A DNA stretch of 61,660 nucleotides from an uncultured Prevotella sp. (lineage in GTDB: Bacteria; Bacteroidota; Bacteroidia; Bacteroidales; Bacteroidaceae), in contig CALUFM010000011.1 of the NCBI GenBank assembly GCA_944319935.1, positions 1 through 61,660 of the forward strand, written 5' to 3'. The notes beneath the pieces are model-generated. The model was not told the DNA's origin. It saw nothing but the letters and a program-made list of their open reading frames with translations, and ran no database searches. Positions 9,763 to 17,759 of the stretch are shown here, piece by piece; the first letter of the stretch is position 1, and each line of letters starts with the position of its first letter. The translations under genes and the position numbers were made by a program.

Positions 9763-10509
9763 TTACATGTTCATTCCTCCGTCAACCTGGATGACTTGTC
9801 CTGTCACATACGAAGACAGGTCTGAAGCCAGGAATGTGGCAACGTTCGCAATATCTTCCACCTGACCTGCGCGGCGCAGAGGGATTTTCTGTATCCATTC
9901 CTTGCGGATATTGTCCGGAAGTGCCTGTGTCATTGCAGTTTCAATGAATCCGGGAGCGATTGCATTGGCGCGAATGCCACGTGAGCCGATTTCTTGTCCT
10001 ATGCTCTTCGCAAGAGCGATGAGGCCTGCTTTTGAGGCGGCGTAGTTGCACTGTCCGGCATTGCCGTGTACGCCTACTACTGAAGCCATGTTGATGATGC
10101 TTCCGCTCTTCTGACGCATCATGATGGGCGTGCAGGCGTGGATGAAGTTGAAGGCTGATTTCAGGTTCACTGCGATTACTGCGTCCCATTGGGCTTCAGT
10201 CATGCGCATCATGAGTCCGTCTTTCGTTATTCCGGCATTGTTTACGAGAATGTCTATTGAGCCGAAGTCCTCTTTTACCTGGTTGACCACGTCGGCAGTC
10301 TGGGCGAAATCGGCGGCGTTGCTTGCGTATCCCTTGGCTTTTACGCCTTTGGCGGCGATTTCAGCCTCGGTGGCTTTTCCGTTCTCGTCTATTACAAGGT
10401 CAGTGAAAGCGATGTTCGCGCCTTCCTCTGCAAATTTCAGCGCGATAGCTTTTCCGATACCGCGTGCCGCACCAGTGATAAGGGCGGTCTTACCCGTTAA
10501 TAATCCCAT
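9763..10509 (-). CDS. fabG: 3-oxoacyl-[acyl-carrier-protein] reductase
   Basis: 248 aa, the usual FabG length. It is a classical short-chain dehydrogenase: NADP-binding TGAARGIG at residues 12-19, NNAG at 90-93, and the catalytic set Asn115, Ser143, Tyr156 and Lys160 (YAASK). The C-terminus ends GQVIQVDGGMNM, as in most FabG proteins. It reduces 3-oxoacyl-ACP in fatty-acid elongation in the cytoplasm. The TetR-type gene upstream on the same strand, 109 nt away, may control it, although FabG itself is normally essential. Confidence 0.93.
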   Translation of the reverse strand: MGLLTGKTALITGAARGIGKAIALKFAEEGANIAFTDLVIDENGKATEAEIAAKGVKAKGYASNAADFAQTADVVNQVKEDFGSIDILVNNAGITKDGLMMRMTEAQWDAVIAVNLKSAFNFIHACTPIMMRQKSGSIINMASVVGVHGNAGQCNYAASKAGLIALAKSIGQEIGSRGIRANAIAPGFIETAMTQALPDNIRKEWIQKIPLRRAGQVEDIANVATFLASDLSSYVTGQVIQVDGGMNM

Positions 10510-10618
10510 GTTTTGTTAGTTTTTATTTTGATGAAACTTATGTTTGCTTATATATTATAAGGTGTGCTTCGTTTGGCTGTATAATTTCATAACCCAGTGA
10601 GTGTATAACCGCTTACGC

Positions 10619-11212
10619 TTATTTCGTTATCGATTTTCCCAACGCGCCATATACAACCTTCGCCACGAGCGGCTTGCTCGCTTCGGGCGTCATGCCGTGA
10701 CCCAAGCGGCCGCAGATGAACGGCACTTCGAGTCCCTTGATGCAATAGTGGGTTATGTCGGCCACGAGTTCAACGTTGTCGATGTCAAACTCCCCGTCGG
10801 CTTTCCCGTCTGCGTACACCTTGCGAAACAATTCTATTTCGTCTTCGTCGAAGTTCTTTCTGACTTTTTCCACCATCCAGATATTCCTGAAGAATGCAGC
10901 ACGCAGGTTGCCGTTGCGCATTACGGTCTCTTTAATCATGTTCAGGTGGGTGTAAATAAGTTCTATGATTTTGTCTTGCGGGCGTATTTTCTTCGCCGCC
11001 ACTTCGTCCATCTTGTCTGAAAGACGTTCCAGCTCTGATTCGATAACGGCGTAATAGACATCCTCCTTACTTTTAAAATAAGTGTAAAGAGTCCTGCGCC
11101 CCTTGCCCGAAGAGCGGGCGATGTCGTTCATTGTTGTGTTTTCGAGACCGTTTTTCGCAAACAGTTGGCGTGCCACGTCCACCAATTTCTGCCTCGTTTT
11201 TGATATAGACAT
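10619..11212 (-). CDS. TetR/AcrR-family transcriptional regulator
   Basis: 197 aa. The N-terminal helix-turn-helix is typical: RQKLVDVARQLFAKNGLENT, then MNDIARSSGKGRRTLYTYFKSKEDV. The remaining 140 residues are the variable all-helical ligand domain and give no clue to the ligand. A perfect 7-bp inverted repeat overlaps its promoter region (11268-11287), so it probably represses itself. Its relation to fabG immediately downstream suggests a link to lipid or envelope metabolism, but this is inference. Confidence 0.9.
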   Translation of the reverse strand: MSISKTRQKLVDVARQLFAKNGLENTTMNDIARSSGKGRRTLYTYFKSKEDVYYAVIESELERLSDKMDEVAAKKIRPQDKIIELIYTHLNMIKETVMRNGNLRAAFFRNIWMVEKVRKNFDEDEIELFRKVYADGKADGEFDIDNVELVADITHYCIKGLEVPFICGRLGHGMTPEASKPLVAKVVYGALGKSITK

Positions 11213-11262
11213 ATTGACTTCTCCTCCTGTTCTTTACTATTGCACATTCAGTTTGTCGTGTG

Positions 11263-11287
11263 CAAAAGTATCAATTTTATTTGATAC
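11263..11287 (-). promoter_or_regulatory. tetR-type gene promoter with overlapping operator
   Basis: Minus-strand -7 box TACTTTTG (11263-11270). Overlapping and just upstream of it is GTATCAA-N6-TTGATAC (11268-11287), a perfect inverted repeat placed to block RNA polymerase. This is the arrangement expected for TetR autorepression. Confidence 0.65.
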
Positions 11288-11542
11288 GGCAAAATATTTG
11301 TCGGTTTATTGTCTTTCTTGGTTGATATTCGTTTCGCTCATTCGTGTTTTGCTTTTGATTTTTCTGTTCATGTGGTATCGTAAGGAGAAAAACTCTATCG
11401 GCTGTAGCGTTTTTCTGTGTCGTTTTAACAATAATTTAACGGAACGGCTTAAAAAGTTGCGTAAAAGTTTGCAAGTTTGGTGTAAAAGCAGTACCTTTGC
11501 ACTCGCAAATCGGAAATGAGGCGCAAACGAATAAATTAACAT

Positions 11543-11615
11543 CGCGGAGTGGAGCAGTTGGTAGCTCGCCAGGCTCATAACCTGGAGGTCGCATGTTCGA
11601 GTCCTGCCTCCGCAA
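11543..11615 (+). tRNA. Initiator tRNA-fMet (CAT anticodon)
   Basis: The 73-nt cloverleaf has acceptor strands CGCGGAG and CTCCGCA. Its C1 and A72 do not pair, the mark of the initiator. The D stem GAGC/GCTC carries the initiator-type A11-U24 pair. The anticodon stem is CCAGG/CCTGG with loop CTCATAA, CAT at 11576-11578. The T arm is regular (GCATG TTCGAGT CCTGC region) and the discriminator is A. The anticodon stem lacks the usual three G-C pairs at one position (A-T at 29-41), a mild departure. No CCA is encoded. Confidence 0.93.
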
Positions 11616-11622
11616 CTATTTA

Positions 11623-11661
11623 GAAGCGACTTGCTGAAATCCGGCAAGTCGCTTCTTCGTT
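11623..11661 (+). terminator. Intrinsic terminator after tRNA-fMet
   Basis: The perfect 12-bp stem GAAGCGACTTGC / GCAAGTCGCTTC has a 9-nt loop and is followed by TTCGTTTT. It starts 7 nt after the tRNA. Confidence 0.85.
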
Positions 11662-11795
11662 TTATGGTGTTCAGGCGGTATCGGGACGCGTCCTGTTGTC
11701 GTGACGGTGGTTCCGCACGGTGTGTTGGCTTGCCATATTATTATAAAAAAGCATAATTCAAGGAAGCAGCCCACTGATAATTACGGCATTTTTTG

Positions 11796-11803
11796 TAATT
11801 TTG
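11796..11803 (+). promoter_or_regulatory. -7 promoter box (TAATTTTG)
   Basis: Exact TAnnTTTG match 32 nt before the ATG at 11836. It supports that start over the upstream in-frame ATG at 11701. Confidence 0.7.
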
Positions 11804-11835
11804 TGCCCGTTGTTTTTACTATATTCTTTTTTGAG

Positions 11836-12480
11836 ATGAAGAAATTGTTTTTCGCCCTTGTCGCGGTGTTTGCCCTTGTTGTTGTGGCAAGTTGCGACGA
11901 TACAGAAACATACGCAGAACAAAGAGACCGTGAAAATTCTGCCATACAGCGGTTTATCCGCGATTCGTCGATAACCGTCATCAACGAATCCCAATTCAGG
12001 GAACAAGGCAATACCACGAACCTTGAGAACAACGAATATGTCCTGATGCAGAATTCAGGCGTGTACATGCAGATTGTGAGGGAGGGATGTGGCTCTCCGA
12101 TACGTGACGGTGAGACTACAACCGTGCTTTGCCGTTTCACAGAGCGCAACTTGCTCACAGACTCTATACAGCTCACCAACCAGACGTTGGCTTTCGCCTC
12201 TATTCCTGAAAAGATGAGCGTCACCAATACCAGCGGCACGTTTACGGCGTCGTTTGACGCTACGTCAAGCTTGATGTACACGTTTTACGGTCAAAGCACT
12301 TCTGTCCCGTCAGGCTGGCTTGTGCCGTTTTCTTATATAAATGTAGGGCGTCAGTCGCCGGCGGACAACAGGGAGATAGCCAAGGTGAACCTGATAGTGC
12401 CCAGCACACAGGGCCATCAGTATGCTTCGTCGTCGGTTTATCCTTGTTTTTACACGATAACATACGAAAAAGGACGATGA
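11836..12480 (+). CDS. DUF4827-type lipoprotein, peptidyl-prolyl-isomerase-like
   Basis: 214 aa. The signal peptide ends in a lipobox (VVVASC, Cys at residue 18), so this is a lipoprotein, probably exported across the inner membrane and anchored in the envelope. The mature sequence (ETYAEQRDRENSAIQRFI, then GVYMQIVREGCG) matches my memory of the Bacteroidales DUF4827 family. It has the overall feel of FKBP-like secreted proteins: GEPI/SPIRDGETTTVLCRFTE, then PFSYINVG. The start is set by the promoter at 11796 and the signal peptide. It is followed by a perfect palindrome and then the phosphosugar mutase. Confidence 0.8.
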   Translation: MKKLFFALVAVFALVVVASCDDTETYAEQRDRENSAIQRFIRDSSITVINESQFREQGNTTNLENNEYVLMQNSGVYMQIVREGCGSPIRDGETTTVLCRFTERNLLTDSIQLTNQTLAFASIPEKMSVTNTSGTFTASFDATSSLMYTFYGQSTSVPSGWLVPFSYINVGRQSPADNREIAKVNLIVPSTQGHQYASSSVYPCFYTITYEKGR

Positions 12481-12485
12481 AATAA

Positions 12486-12563
12486 GTTGAGAATTAAGAG
12501 TTAAGAATTAAGAAAATATGCAACGTGGCTATTTTTCTTAATTCTTAACTCTTAATTCTCAAC
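12486..12563. repeat. Perfect 31-bp palindromic intergenic repeat
   Basis: Arms 12486-12516 and 12533-12563 are perfectly complementary around a 16-nt loop. Each arm is built from the reiterated words GAATTAAG and AGTTAAG. It sits between two co-directional genes, so it could end transcription partly or stabilise the upstream message. The same words build the palindromes at 21.75 and 52.87 kb. Confidence 0.85.
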
Positions 12564-12581
12564 TCTTAATTTATATGTTTT

Positions 12582-13967
12582 ATGACATTAATAAAATCAA
12601 TATCAGGTATTCGTGGTACGATTGGCGGACAAACGGGCGACACGCTCAATCCGCTCGACATAGTTAAGTTTACTACGGCTTACGCCATGTTCATCCGCAA
12701 AAGTCGTGGCGCGGCGTGTGTCGGCAAAATAGTTGTTGGCCGTGACGCCCGCATTTCGGGCGACATGGTGCGCAGTGTTGTTTGCGGCACGCTTGTTGGC
12801 GCAGGCTTCGACGTTGTTGACATCGGCTTGGCCACAACCCCTACCACAGAGCTTGCCGTGCGCATGGCTGGGGCTGACGGCGGCATTATTATAACCGCAA
12901 GCCACAATCCGCGCCAGTGGAACGCCCTGAAGCTGCTCAACAGCGAGGGTGAGTTCCTGAACAAGGCCGACGGCAACGAGGTGCTTGCGTTGGCCGACAG
13001 TGAAGACTTTGTTTATGCTGACGTTGACGGTCTCGGGCAATATACGTATGACGAAACATTCAACCGTAAGCACGTAGAGTCCGTACTTAACCTGAAGCTT
13101 GTTGACGTTGAGGCTGTGCGCAAGGCGCGTTTCCGTGTATGCGTTGACGCTATAAACAGCGTTGGCGGCATAATCCTGCCCGAATTGCTGAGGGAGCTTG
13201 GCGTTGAATATGAAATACTTAACGGCACGCCTGACGGCGACTTCGCCCACAACCCCGAACCGCTTGAGAAGAACCTCGGCGGCATAATGGAGCGTATGCG
13301 TGGCGGCGGCTTCGACCTCGGCATCGTGGTTGACCCTGACGTTGACCGCTTGGCGTTCATCTGTGAGGACGGCCGCATGTTCGGCGAGGAATATACGCTT
13401 GTTTCCGTTGCCGACTATGTGTTGAGCCATACGCCGGGCAACACGGTCAGCAACCTTAGCAGCACCCGCGCCCTGCGCGATGTAACCGAGCGTCACGGCG
13501 GCCGTTACACGGCGTCGGCCGTAGGCGAGGTGAACGTAACCACCAAGATGAAAGAAGTAGGGGCGGTAATCGGCGGCGAAGGCAACGGCGGCGTGATTTA
13601 CCCCGAAAGCCACTATGGCCGTGATGCCCTTGTCGGCATAGCCCTGTTCCTCTCTTCGTTGGCGCATAAGGGATGCAAGGTGAGCGAGCTGCGCGCGACG
13701 TTCCCCAACTACTATATCGCCAAAAACCGCATAGACCTTACCCCGACAACCGACATTGACGCCATACTTGCCAAGGTTAAGCAGATGTACGCCGACCAGC
13801 AGGTTAATGACATCGACGGCGTGAAAATAGACTTCCCTGACAAGTGGGTACACTTGCGCAAGTCTAACACGGAGCCGATTATCCGTGTGTATAGCGAAGC
13901 CGCCACAATGGAGGATGCAGACGCTTTGGGCAAGCAAATCATGCAGGTTGTTGAAAGCTTTATGTGA
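12582..13967 (+). CDS. glmM: Phosphoglucosamine mutase / phosphohexomutase family
   Basis: 461 aa. This is an alpha-D-phosphohexomutase with all four landmarks. The active-site phosphoserine loop TASHNP is at residues 105-110 (Ser107). The metal loop DPDVDR is near residue 250. A sugar-binding GEGNGG is near residue 332. The phosphate-binding loop is SNTEPIIRVYSEA near the C-terminus. GlmM makes glucosamine-1-phosphate for peptidoglycan and LPS. In Bacteroidetes similar proteins are often annotated as phosphomannomutase, so substrate identity is less certain than fold. A terminator follows at 14089. Confidence 0.85.
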   Translation: MTLIKSISGIRGTIGGQTGDTLNPLDIVKFTTAYAMFIRKSRGAACVGKIVVGRDARISGDMVRSVVCGTLVGAGFDVVDIGLATTPTTELAVRMAGADGGIIITASHNPRQWNALKLLNSEGEFLNKADGNEVLALADSEDFVYADVDGLGQYTYDETFNRKHVESVLNLKLVDVEAVRKARFRVCVDAINSVGGIILPELLRELGVEYEILNGTPDGDFAHNPEPLEKNLGGIMERMRGGGFDLGIVVDPDVDRLAFICEDGRMFGEEYTLVSVADYVLSHTPGNTVSNLSSTRALRDVTERHGGRYTASAVGEVNVTTKMKEVGAVIGGEGNGGVIYPESHYGRDALVGIALFLSSLAHKGCKVSELRATFPNYYIAKNRIDLTPTTDIDAILAKVKQMYADQQVNDIDGVKIDFPDKWVHLRKSNTEPIIRVYSEAATMEDADALGKQIMQVVESFM

Positions 13968-13969
13968 TT

Positions 13970-14070
13970 GTTTTTGGGGGAGTAGAGGAGAAAAGTAGTA
14001 AGTAGTAAAGTGGTAAGTAGTAAAGGAGTAGAGTAATAAAAGTAGTAAAGGAGAAAAGGAGTAAGTAGAA
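13970..14070. repeat. AGTAGTAAAG-type word repeat
   Basis: Purine-rich run of variants of AGTAGTAAAGGAG. Complementary words (ACTCCTTTACTTCTTAATCA) lie at about 14335-14355. The two could be far-apart arms of one large palindrome that also contains the terminator and the hairpin at 14134. Confidence 0.5.
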
Positions 14071-14088
14071 ATGCTTGCTTGATTATAT

Positions 14089-14122
14089 AAAAGGTGGAAA
14101 GTCAAACTTTCCACCTTTTTTG
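14089..14122 (+). terminator. Intrinsic terminator after glmM
   Basis: The perfect 14-bp stem AAAAGGTGGAAAGT / ACTTTCCACCTTTT has a 3-nt loop, followed by TTTG. It is a strong plus-strand terminator and, because of the A run at its 5' side, possibly bidirectional. Confidence 0.88.
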
Positions 14123-14133
14123 TATTTTCAATA

Positions 14134-14175
14134 CCGCAAGTAGGGGTAGACCCGTGTGTCTGCCCCTACTTGCGG
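14134..14175. repeat. GGGG-AGAC palindrome, dispersed repeat copy
   Basis: Arms of 18 bp with one T:G mismatch (CCGCAAGTAGGGG, then AGAC, loop CCGTGT, and complement). The core GGG(T/C)AGACCCGTGTGTCTGCCCC reappears at 61411-61436 and, in a variant, at 61546-61578. It is therefore a dispersed repeat, not a local terminator. Confidence 0.7.
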
Positions 14176-14239
14176 TGTGGGGATAAATTGTCATGTGCTT
14201 TGTATAGTGTTCGTCTTTTTTGTTTTGCCTCGTTTGCCG

Positions 14240-14247
14240 TATTTTTG
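14240..14247 (+). promoter_or_regulatory. -7 promoter box (TATTTTTG) before the VirE-like gene
   Basis: Exact TAnnTTTG match 127 nt before the ATG at 14374. It would give a long untranslated leader of about 120 nt that contains pyrimidine-rich word repeats. Confidence 0.45.
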
Positions 14248-14373
14248 CGGATTGTTAAGGGAAAGATGGATGAAAATATATAACGACAATGATTACGCCA
14301 ATTTGCTTTATTCCTTCCGTGCCAATTTACTTTACTCCTTTACTTCTTAATCACTACTTAAAAACAAAAAAAC

Positions 14374-16485
14374 ATGAAAGTAACAGTATTCAAGAATTAT
14401 CTTAACGGCGAGCGCGTCGCCGTTAGCAGTGTTGAAGATTTGGCTGAGGCTGTGCGCCGTGGTGATTACGCCGATGCCGTGTCAGATTATCGTTGCGCCT
14501 CTCCCGACATGCTCGTTGCCAGAAGTAACGGCGAGACCGTCAACCGTGCCGTGCGCATGGCCGACAACGGCATTCCGCGCCTGTGTTTCGCCGCTGAGTT
14601 CAGGCGGCAGAACGGCGAACGCCGCTTGGTGCGCCGCAACGCCTTAGTGCTGGTTGAGGTTGACGGCTTGGCCGATTATGCCGAGGCCTCCCGCTTGCGC
14701 CGTTCCGCCTCGCTCGTGCCCTTCACGCTCCTTGCGTTTGTCGGAGCCAATGGCCGTTCGGTTGAGATTGTTTGCCGTGTGGCCCTGTCCGGTGGCGTAG
14801 TGCCCGGCGACGGCGAGGCTTACCGCCGCATGATGGGCGAGGGGTACAGGCGGCTGCATTATGTCTACTCCTCGCAGCTTGGCATCGGCATACAGTTGCA
14901 GACACCTGTGGACGACCCGATGTGCCTGATGAGCTTTGACGGCGGCGTGGCTTACAATCCTCATGCCGTGGCGTTTACGGTTGACTTAGGGCAGCGCACG
15001 GCGGTGTTCCATGCTAACCGTAGTGATGAACTGTCTTCCGAAGAGTCGCCCCTGCCTGGCAAGACGCCCTTCGAGGCTTACCGTTACATCTTTTATTCGT
15101 GTTGGGACAGCGTACTCAGCTCTGGGCTTGACGCCGCCGACCCGTGTTTCGCCGAACAGGCCGTCACAATGCTTGCGTGGCGTTGCCGGCGTTCGGGGTT
15201 GCCCATGCGGCTTTGCGTTGACCGTGCCCTGCTGATTGACGAAATCAACCGTGACCCCGACCTCGTAACCCTTTTGTTCAACCAGGTTTACGCCGCAAGT
15301 CCCGTCCGCCCAAACCCTACGGCATACGTTCCCGCGCCAGCCCTGACGGCGATGAAGACCGACCACTTCTTCCGCACCCATTTCCGCCTGCGCCGCAACG
15401 AGCTTACAGGCGTGACGCAGTATAAGCCCATCGGCGCGTATGACACAGACTTCCGCCCCGTAACCCAGGAAGTTGTCAACGCCATGGCCATTATGGCTCA
15501 GCGTGAGGGCATACGTGTGTGGGCGCGCGACATCAAGGAACGTGTCAACTCTGCGCTCGTTGACGCGTTCAATCCCATAGCCGACTATCTCGCCGACTTG
15601 CCCCGCTGGGACGGGCGCGACCGCCTCACGGCCTTTGCCGCCCGTGTGCCTACCGTCTGTCAGCGTTGGGCTTGGCTGTTCGCCCTGTGGATGCGCTCAA
15701 TGGTGGCCCACTGGATGGGGCTTGACCGCCTTCACGGCAACTCGCTTGTGCCCCTGCTCGTCGGCGAGCAAGGCTGCGGCAAGTCGTCGTTCGCCAAAAT
15801 CATACTGCCCGAACCGCTGCGGCCGTATTATAACGACCGCATAGACTTCCGCAACGACAACACCCTGATGCAGGGTCTCTCGGCTTTCGCGCTCATCAAT
15901 ATCGACGAGTTCGACCGCTACAGCGACCGCCGCCAGCCTCTGATGAAGTACATCATATCCAAGGGCGAGGTCACCGCCGTGAAGGCATACCGCAGCACGT
16001 TCTCCACCGAACGCCGCTACGCCAGCTTCATCGCCACGACAAACAACCCGCACCCGCTGACAGACCCTACGGGCAGTCGTCGCTTCATCTGCGCAGCCGT
16101 CACCGGGCGCATCGACTTCACGTCGCCAGTTGACTATCAGCAGCTCTATGCCCAGCTCGTAGACGAAATACGCAGCGGCGCGCCCTGGTATCTCGACGAT
16201 GCCGCCACGCAGAGCCTCATGGAGGCCAACCGCCCCTTCCTCCGCCTTACCGACCTTGACGACATCCTGCGCCGCCTCTTCCGCCAGCCCTCGTCCCCGG
16301 CATCGGCGCAAGAGCTTACCGCCTCAGAAATAGCCGCCATAGTCCGCCGCGAGTATCCCAAGCTGCCGCCCTCAAAGGCTTCGGCTAAAGCCGTAGGCCG
16401 TGCGCTAACATCGATTGGTTTTAACGGTCGCCATAGCCGTAACGGAACATGCTATATGGTAGAAACCGAAGCGGATAAGGAATAG
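14374..16485 (+). CDS. BT4734/VirE-type primase-helicase-like protein
   Basis: 703 aa. The N-terminal third (about residues 40-190) resembles the BT4734-like domain found before VirE domains in Bacteroidales (LVLVEVDGLADYAEASRLRR, then MSFDGGVAYNP). The centre is a VirE-type P-loop NTPase: Walker A GEQGCGKSS near residues 463-471, Walker B INIDEFDRY near 506, then FIATTNNPHPLTDPTGSRRF with an arginine-finger-like GSRRF. The C-terminal 60 residues look like a winged helix (ASEIAAIVRREYPKLPPSKA). Such proteins are common on mobile elements and as phage-like D5 primase-helicases, but no integrase or portal is near. Base composition is like the host, so it is long resident. The function in the cell is unknown. 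Confidence 0.82.
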   Translation: MKVTVFKNYLNGERVAVSSVEDLAEAVRRGDYADAVSDYRCASPDMLVARSNGETVNRAVRMADNGIPRLCFAAEFRRQNGERRLVRRNALVLVEVDGLADYAEASRLRRSASLVPFTLLAFVGANGRSVEIVCRVALSGGVVPGDGEAYRRMMGEGYRRLHYVYSSQLGIGIQLQTPVDDPMCLMSFDGGVAYNPHAVAFTVDLGQRTAVFHANRSDELSSEESPLPGKTPFEAYRYIFYSCWDSVLSSGLDAADPCFAEQAVTMLAWRCRRSGLPMRLCVDRALLIDEINRDPDLVTLLFNQVYAASPVRPNPTAYVPAPALTAMKTDHFFRTHFRLRRNELTGVTQYKPIGAYDTDFRPVTQEVVNAMAIMAQREGIRVWARDIKERVNSALVDAFNPIADYLADLPRWDGRDRLTAFAARVPTVCQRWAWLFALWMRSMVAHWMGLDRLHGNSLVPLLVGEQGCGKSSFAKIILPEPLRPYYNDRIDFRNDNTLMQGLSAFALINIDEFDRYSDRRQPLMKYIISKGEVTAVKAYRSTFSTERRYASFIATTNNPHPLTDPTGSRRFICAAVTGRIDFTSPVDYQQLYAQLVDEIRSGAPWYLDDAATQSLMEANRPFLRLTDLDDILRRLFRQPSSPASAQELTASEIAAIVRREYPKLPPSKASAKAVGRALTSIGFNGRHSRNGTCYMVETEADKE

Positions 16486-16964
16486 TGCCGTTTTTGTTGT
16501 CACAATGTCACATTCTGCCGTTTTTCTTTGACGGTCAGGGCGTTACGGCGTGATGTTAATCAGGCTTCATCTTTCACTACTGTCACATTTGTTTATCTTG
16601 CGTTTTCTTTTGTGATGGTAGTGACAGTGGGGTTGTGATTAATGTCACGTTTTAACATTCTTGTTCCCAGTGTTTTACGCCGTGATGTGACATTATGACG
16701 TTATTTTTTGTCGTTTTTTGTGTTAAGCTGTTTCGTTTTCCAGTCCATTCCCGTTTCTGTGGTGATATGCTCTCCTTTCGCTTTGTGACAGGCGACCTTT
16801 TATCTTACGAAAGGCCATCTTTGGCATCACCAAAGATGGCTTATTGTAATTTAACGTTAGTTCGGTATAAGAATGGTCAAACGTCTTTCTGGTTTTATGG
16901 TCTCTACTTAACGTTTATTAAGTGGAATTTCTTGTGTCCTTTTTGAAGTGTGATACAAATGTAG
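16486..16964. other. Gene-less stretch with clustered TGTCAC/GTGACA
   Basis: No gene seen. Between 16499 and 16700 the hexamers TGTCAC or GTGACA occur at least six times on either strand, together with the phrases CGGCGTGATGTTAATCAGG and TTACGCCGTGATGTGACATT. A GGCGACCTTTTATC / GAAAGGCCATC pair lies at 16791-16830. The same word families recur at 46.36-46.56 kb and 60.68-60.83 kb. Confidence 0.55.
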
Positions 16965-16972
16965 TATATTTG
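16965..16972 (+). promoter_or_regulatory. -7 promoter box (TATATTTG) of the toxin-antitoxin pair
   Basis: Exact TAnnTTTG match 20 nt before the antitoxin ATG at 16992. Type II pairs are usually repressed by the antitoxin at this position, but no clear palindrome stands out. Confidence 0.7.
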
Positions 16973-16991
16973 CGGTATAAAATATATCATT

Positions 16992-17240
16992 ATGGATGCA
17001 ACAATAGAAAGAAAACAGACGTCTTTCCGCCTTAGTGTGGATTTGCTTCAGCGGTTGCGTATAGCGGCACGCCGTGAGAACCGCAGCCTTAACAACTTTG
17101 TTGAGAGTACCTTGATGGATGCCGTATATAACGTTCCTAACAGTGAAACGGTTGAGGCCATTCAGGAGGCACGCTCTGGAAAATATGCGGGTACGGTAGA
17201 CACAAGCAGTATGGACGCTTTCATTAAATCATGCGAATGA
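16992..17240 (+). CDS. Type II antitoxin, ribbon-helix-helix
   Basis: 82 aa. The N-terminal part TSFRLSVDLLQRLRIAARRE, then NRSLNNFVESTLMDAVY, is a ribbon-helix-helix DNA-binding fold. The C-terminal tail (NSETVEAIQEARSGKYAGTV, then DTSSMDAFIKSCE) is the kind that wraps the toxin. Its stop overlaps the toxin start (ATGA), the usual translational coupling. It should neutralise the YafQ-like toxin and autoregulate the pair. It starts an AT-richer accessory stretch running to about 21.4 kb. Confidence 0.85.
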   Translation: MDATIERKQTSFRLSVDLLQRLRIAARRENRSLNNFVESTLMDAVYNVPNSETVEAIQEARSGKYAGTVDTSSMDAFIKSCE

Positions 17241-17515
17241 TGAAAACGCTGCGCTATTCAACTCAGTACAAGAAAGACTTTAAACGTTATAGAAACAATC
17301 CCGCAAAACTGGAGAAATTGCTTGCGGTCATACGTATGTTGGAGCGTGGCGAGACTGTTCCGCCGCATTATAAGCCTCATTGGCTGACGGGCAATTATAA
17401 AGACTGCATGGAGTGCCATATTGAGGGCGATTTCCTCCTAATATGGTTTGACGACAAGCATGATGTCATTGAGCTTCTTAGGCTTGGCAGTCATTCTGAG
17501 CTTTTTGGAAGGTAG
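17237..17515 (+). CDS. YafQ-family mRNA interferase toxin
   Basis: About 92 aa. The RelE/ParE fold is recognisable from LRYSTQYKKDFKRYRNNP, then VPPHYKPHWLTGNYKDCMEC, then DFLLIWFDDKHDVIELLRLG and the terminal GSHSELF. The His in GSHSELF and the final Phe match catalytic positions of YafQ. The predicted activity is ribosome-dependent mRNA cleavage. Three possible ATGs exist (17231, 17237, 17240); 17237 is chosen because it forms the ATGA overlap with the antitoxin stop. Confidence 0.88.
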   Translation: MMKTLRYSTQYKKDFKRYRNNPAKLEKLLAVIRMLERGETVPPHYKPHWLTGNYKDCMECHIEGDFLLIWFDDKHDVIELLRLGSHSELFGR

Positions 17516-17597
17516 TTTCGTCAACGCTTGTTTTCGGTAAATATTTTATCATCATGAGTTGGTTGGATATAAATGTTTTTATTATCTTCGCGTCATT

Positions 17598-17747
17598 ATG
17601 AATGGAAATAAAATTTATGATGCCCTTATGTCCGCTTATTCATTAATCAATGATGAATATGACACCGTGTGTGACGAGGATTTGAAAGAAGAATATGACA
17701 ATGTGTTGAATCTTCTAAAAGAGGCTATGGATGAATTAAATAATTGA
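17598..17747 (+). CDS. Small acidic protein next to the HNH nuclease
   Basis: 49 aa from the ATG at 17598 (MNGNKIYDALMSAYSLINDE). The frame is open further up, but that part looks like leader. It is highly acidic and helical, with a net charge near -9 (DEYDTVCDEDLKEEYDNVL). I recognise no family. Its stop codon abuts the possible starts of the HNH gene, so the two are co-translated. An acidic DNA-mimic-like or immunity-like partner of the nuclease is one guess, not a finding. Confidence 0.6.
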   Translation: MNGNKIYDALMSAYSLINDEYDTVCDEDLKEEYDNVLNLLKEAMDELNN

Positions 17748-17759
17748 ATGTTCATGATT

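Noticed and set aside
11306..11647. Minus-strand frame containing SCGGRTRTCDLQVM
   Set aside because: This well-known false ORF arises by translating the antisense of a tRNA gene; here tRNA-fMet.
12603..14114. 503-codon open frame on the minus strand opposite glmM
   Set aside because: It is antisense to a mutase with all catalytic motifs and starts in the AGTAGTAAAG repeat. Its composition follows the complement of glmM codons.
14374..16485. VirE-like gene as evidence for a complete prophage or conjugative element
   Set aside because: No integrase, portal, relaxase or mobilisation gene lies nearby, and base composition matches the host.
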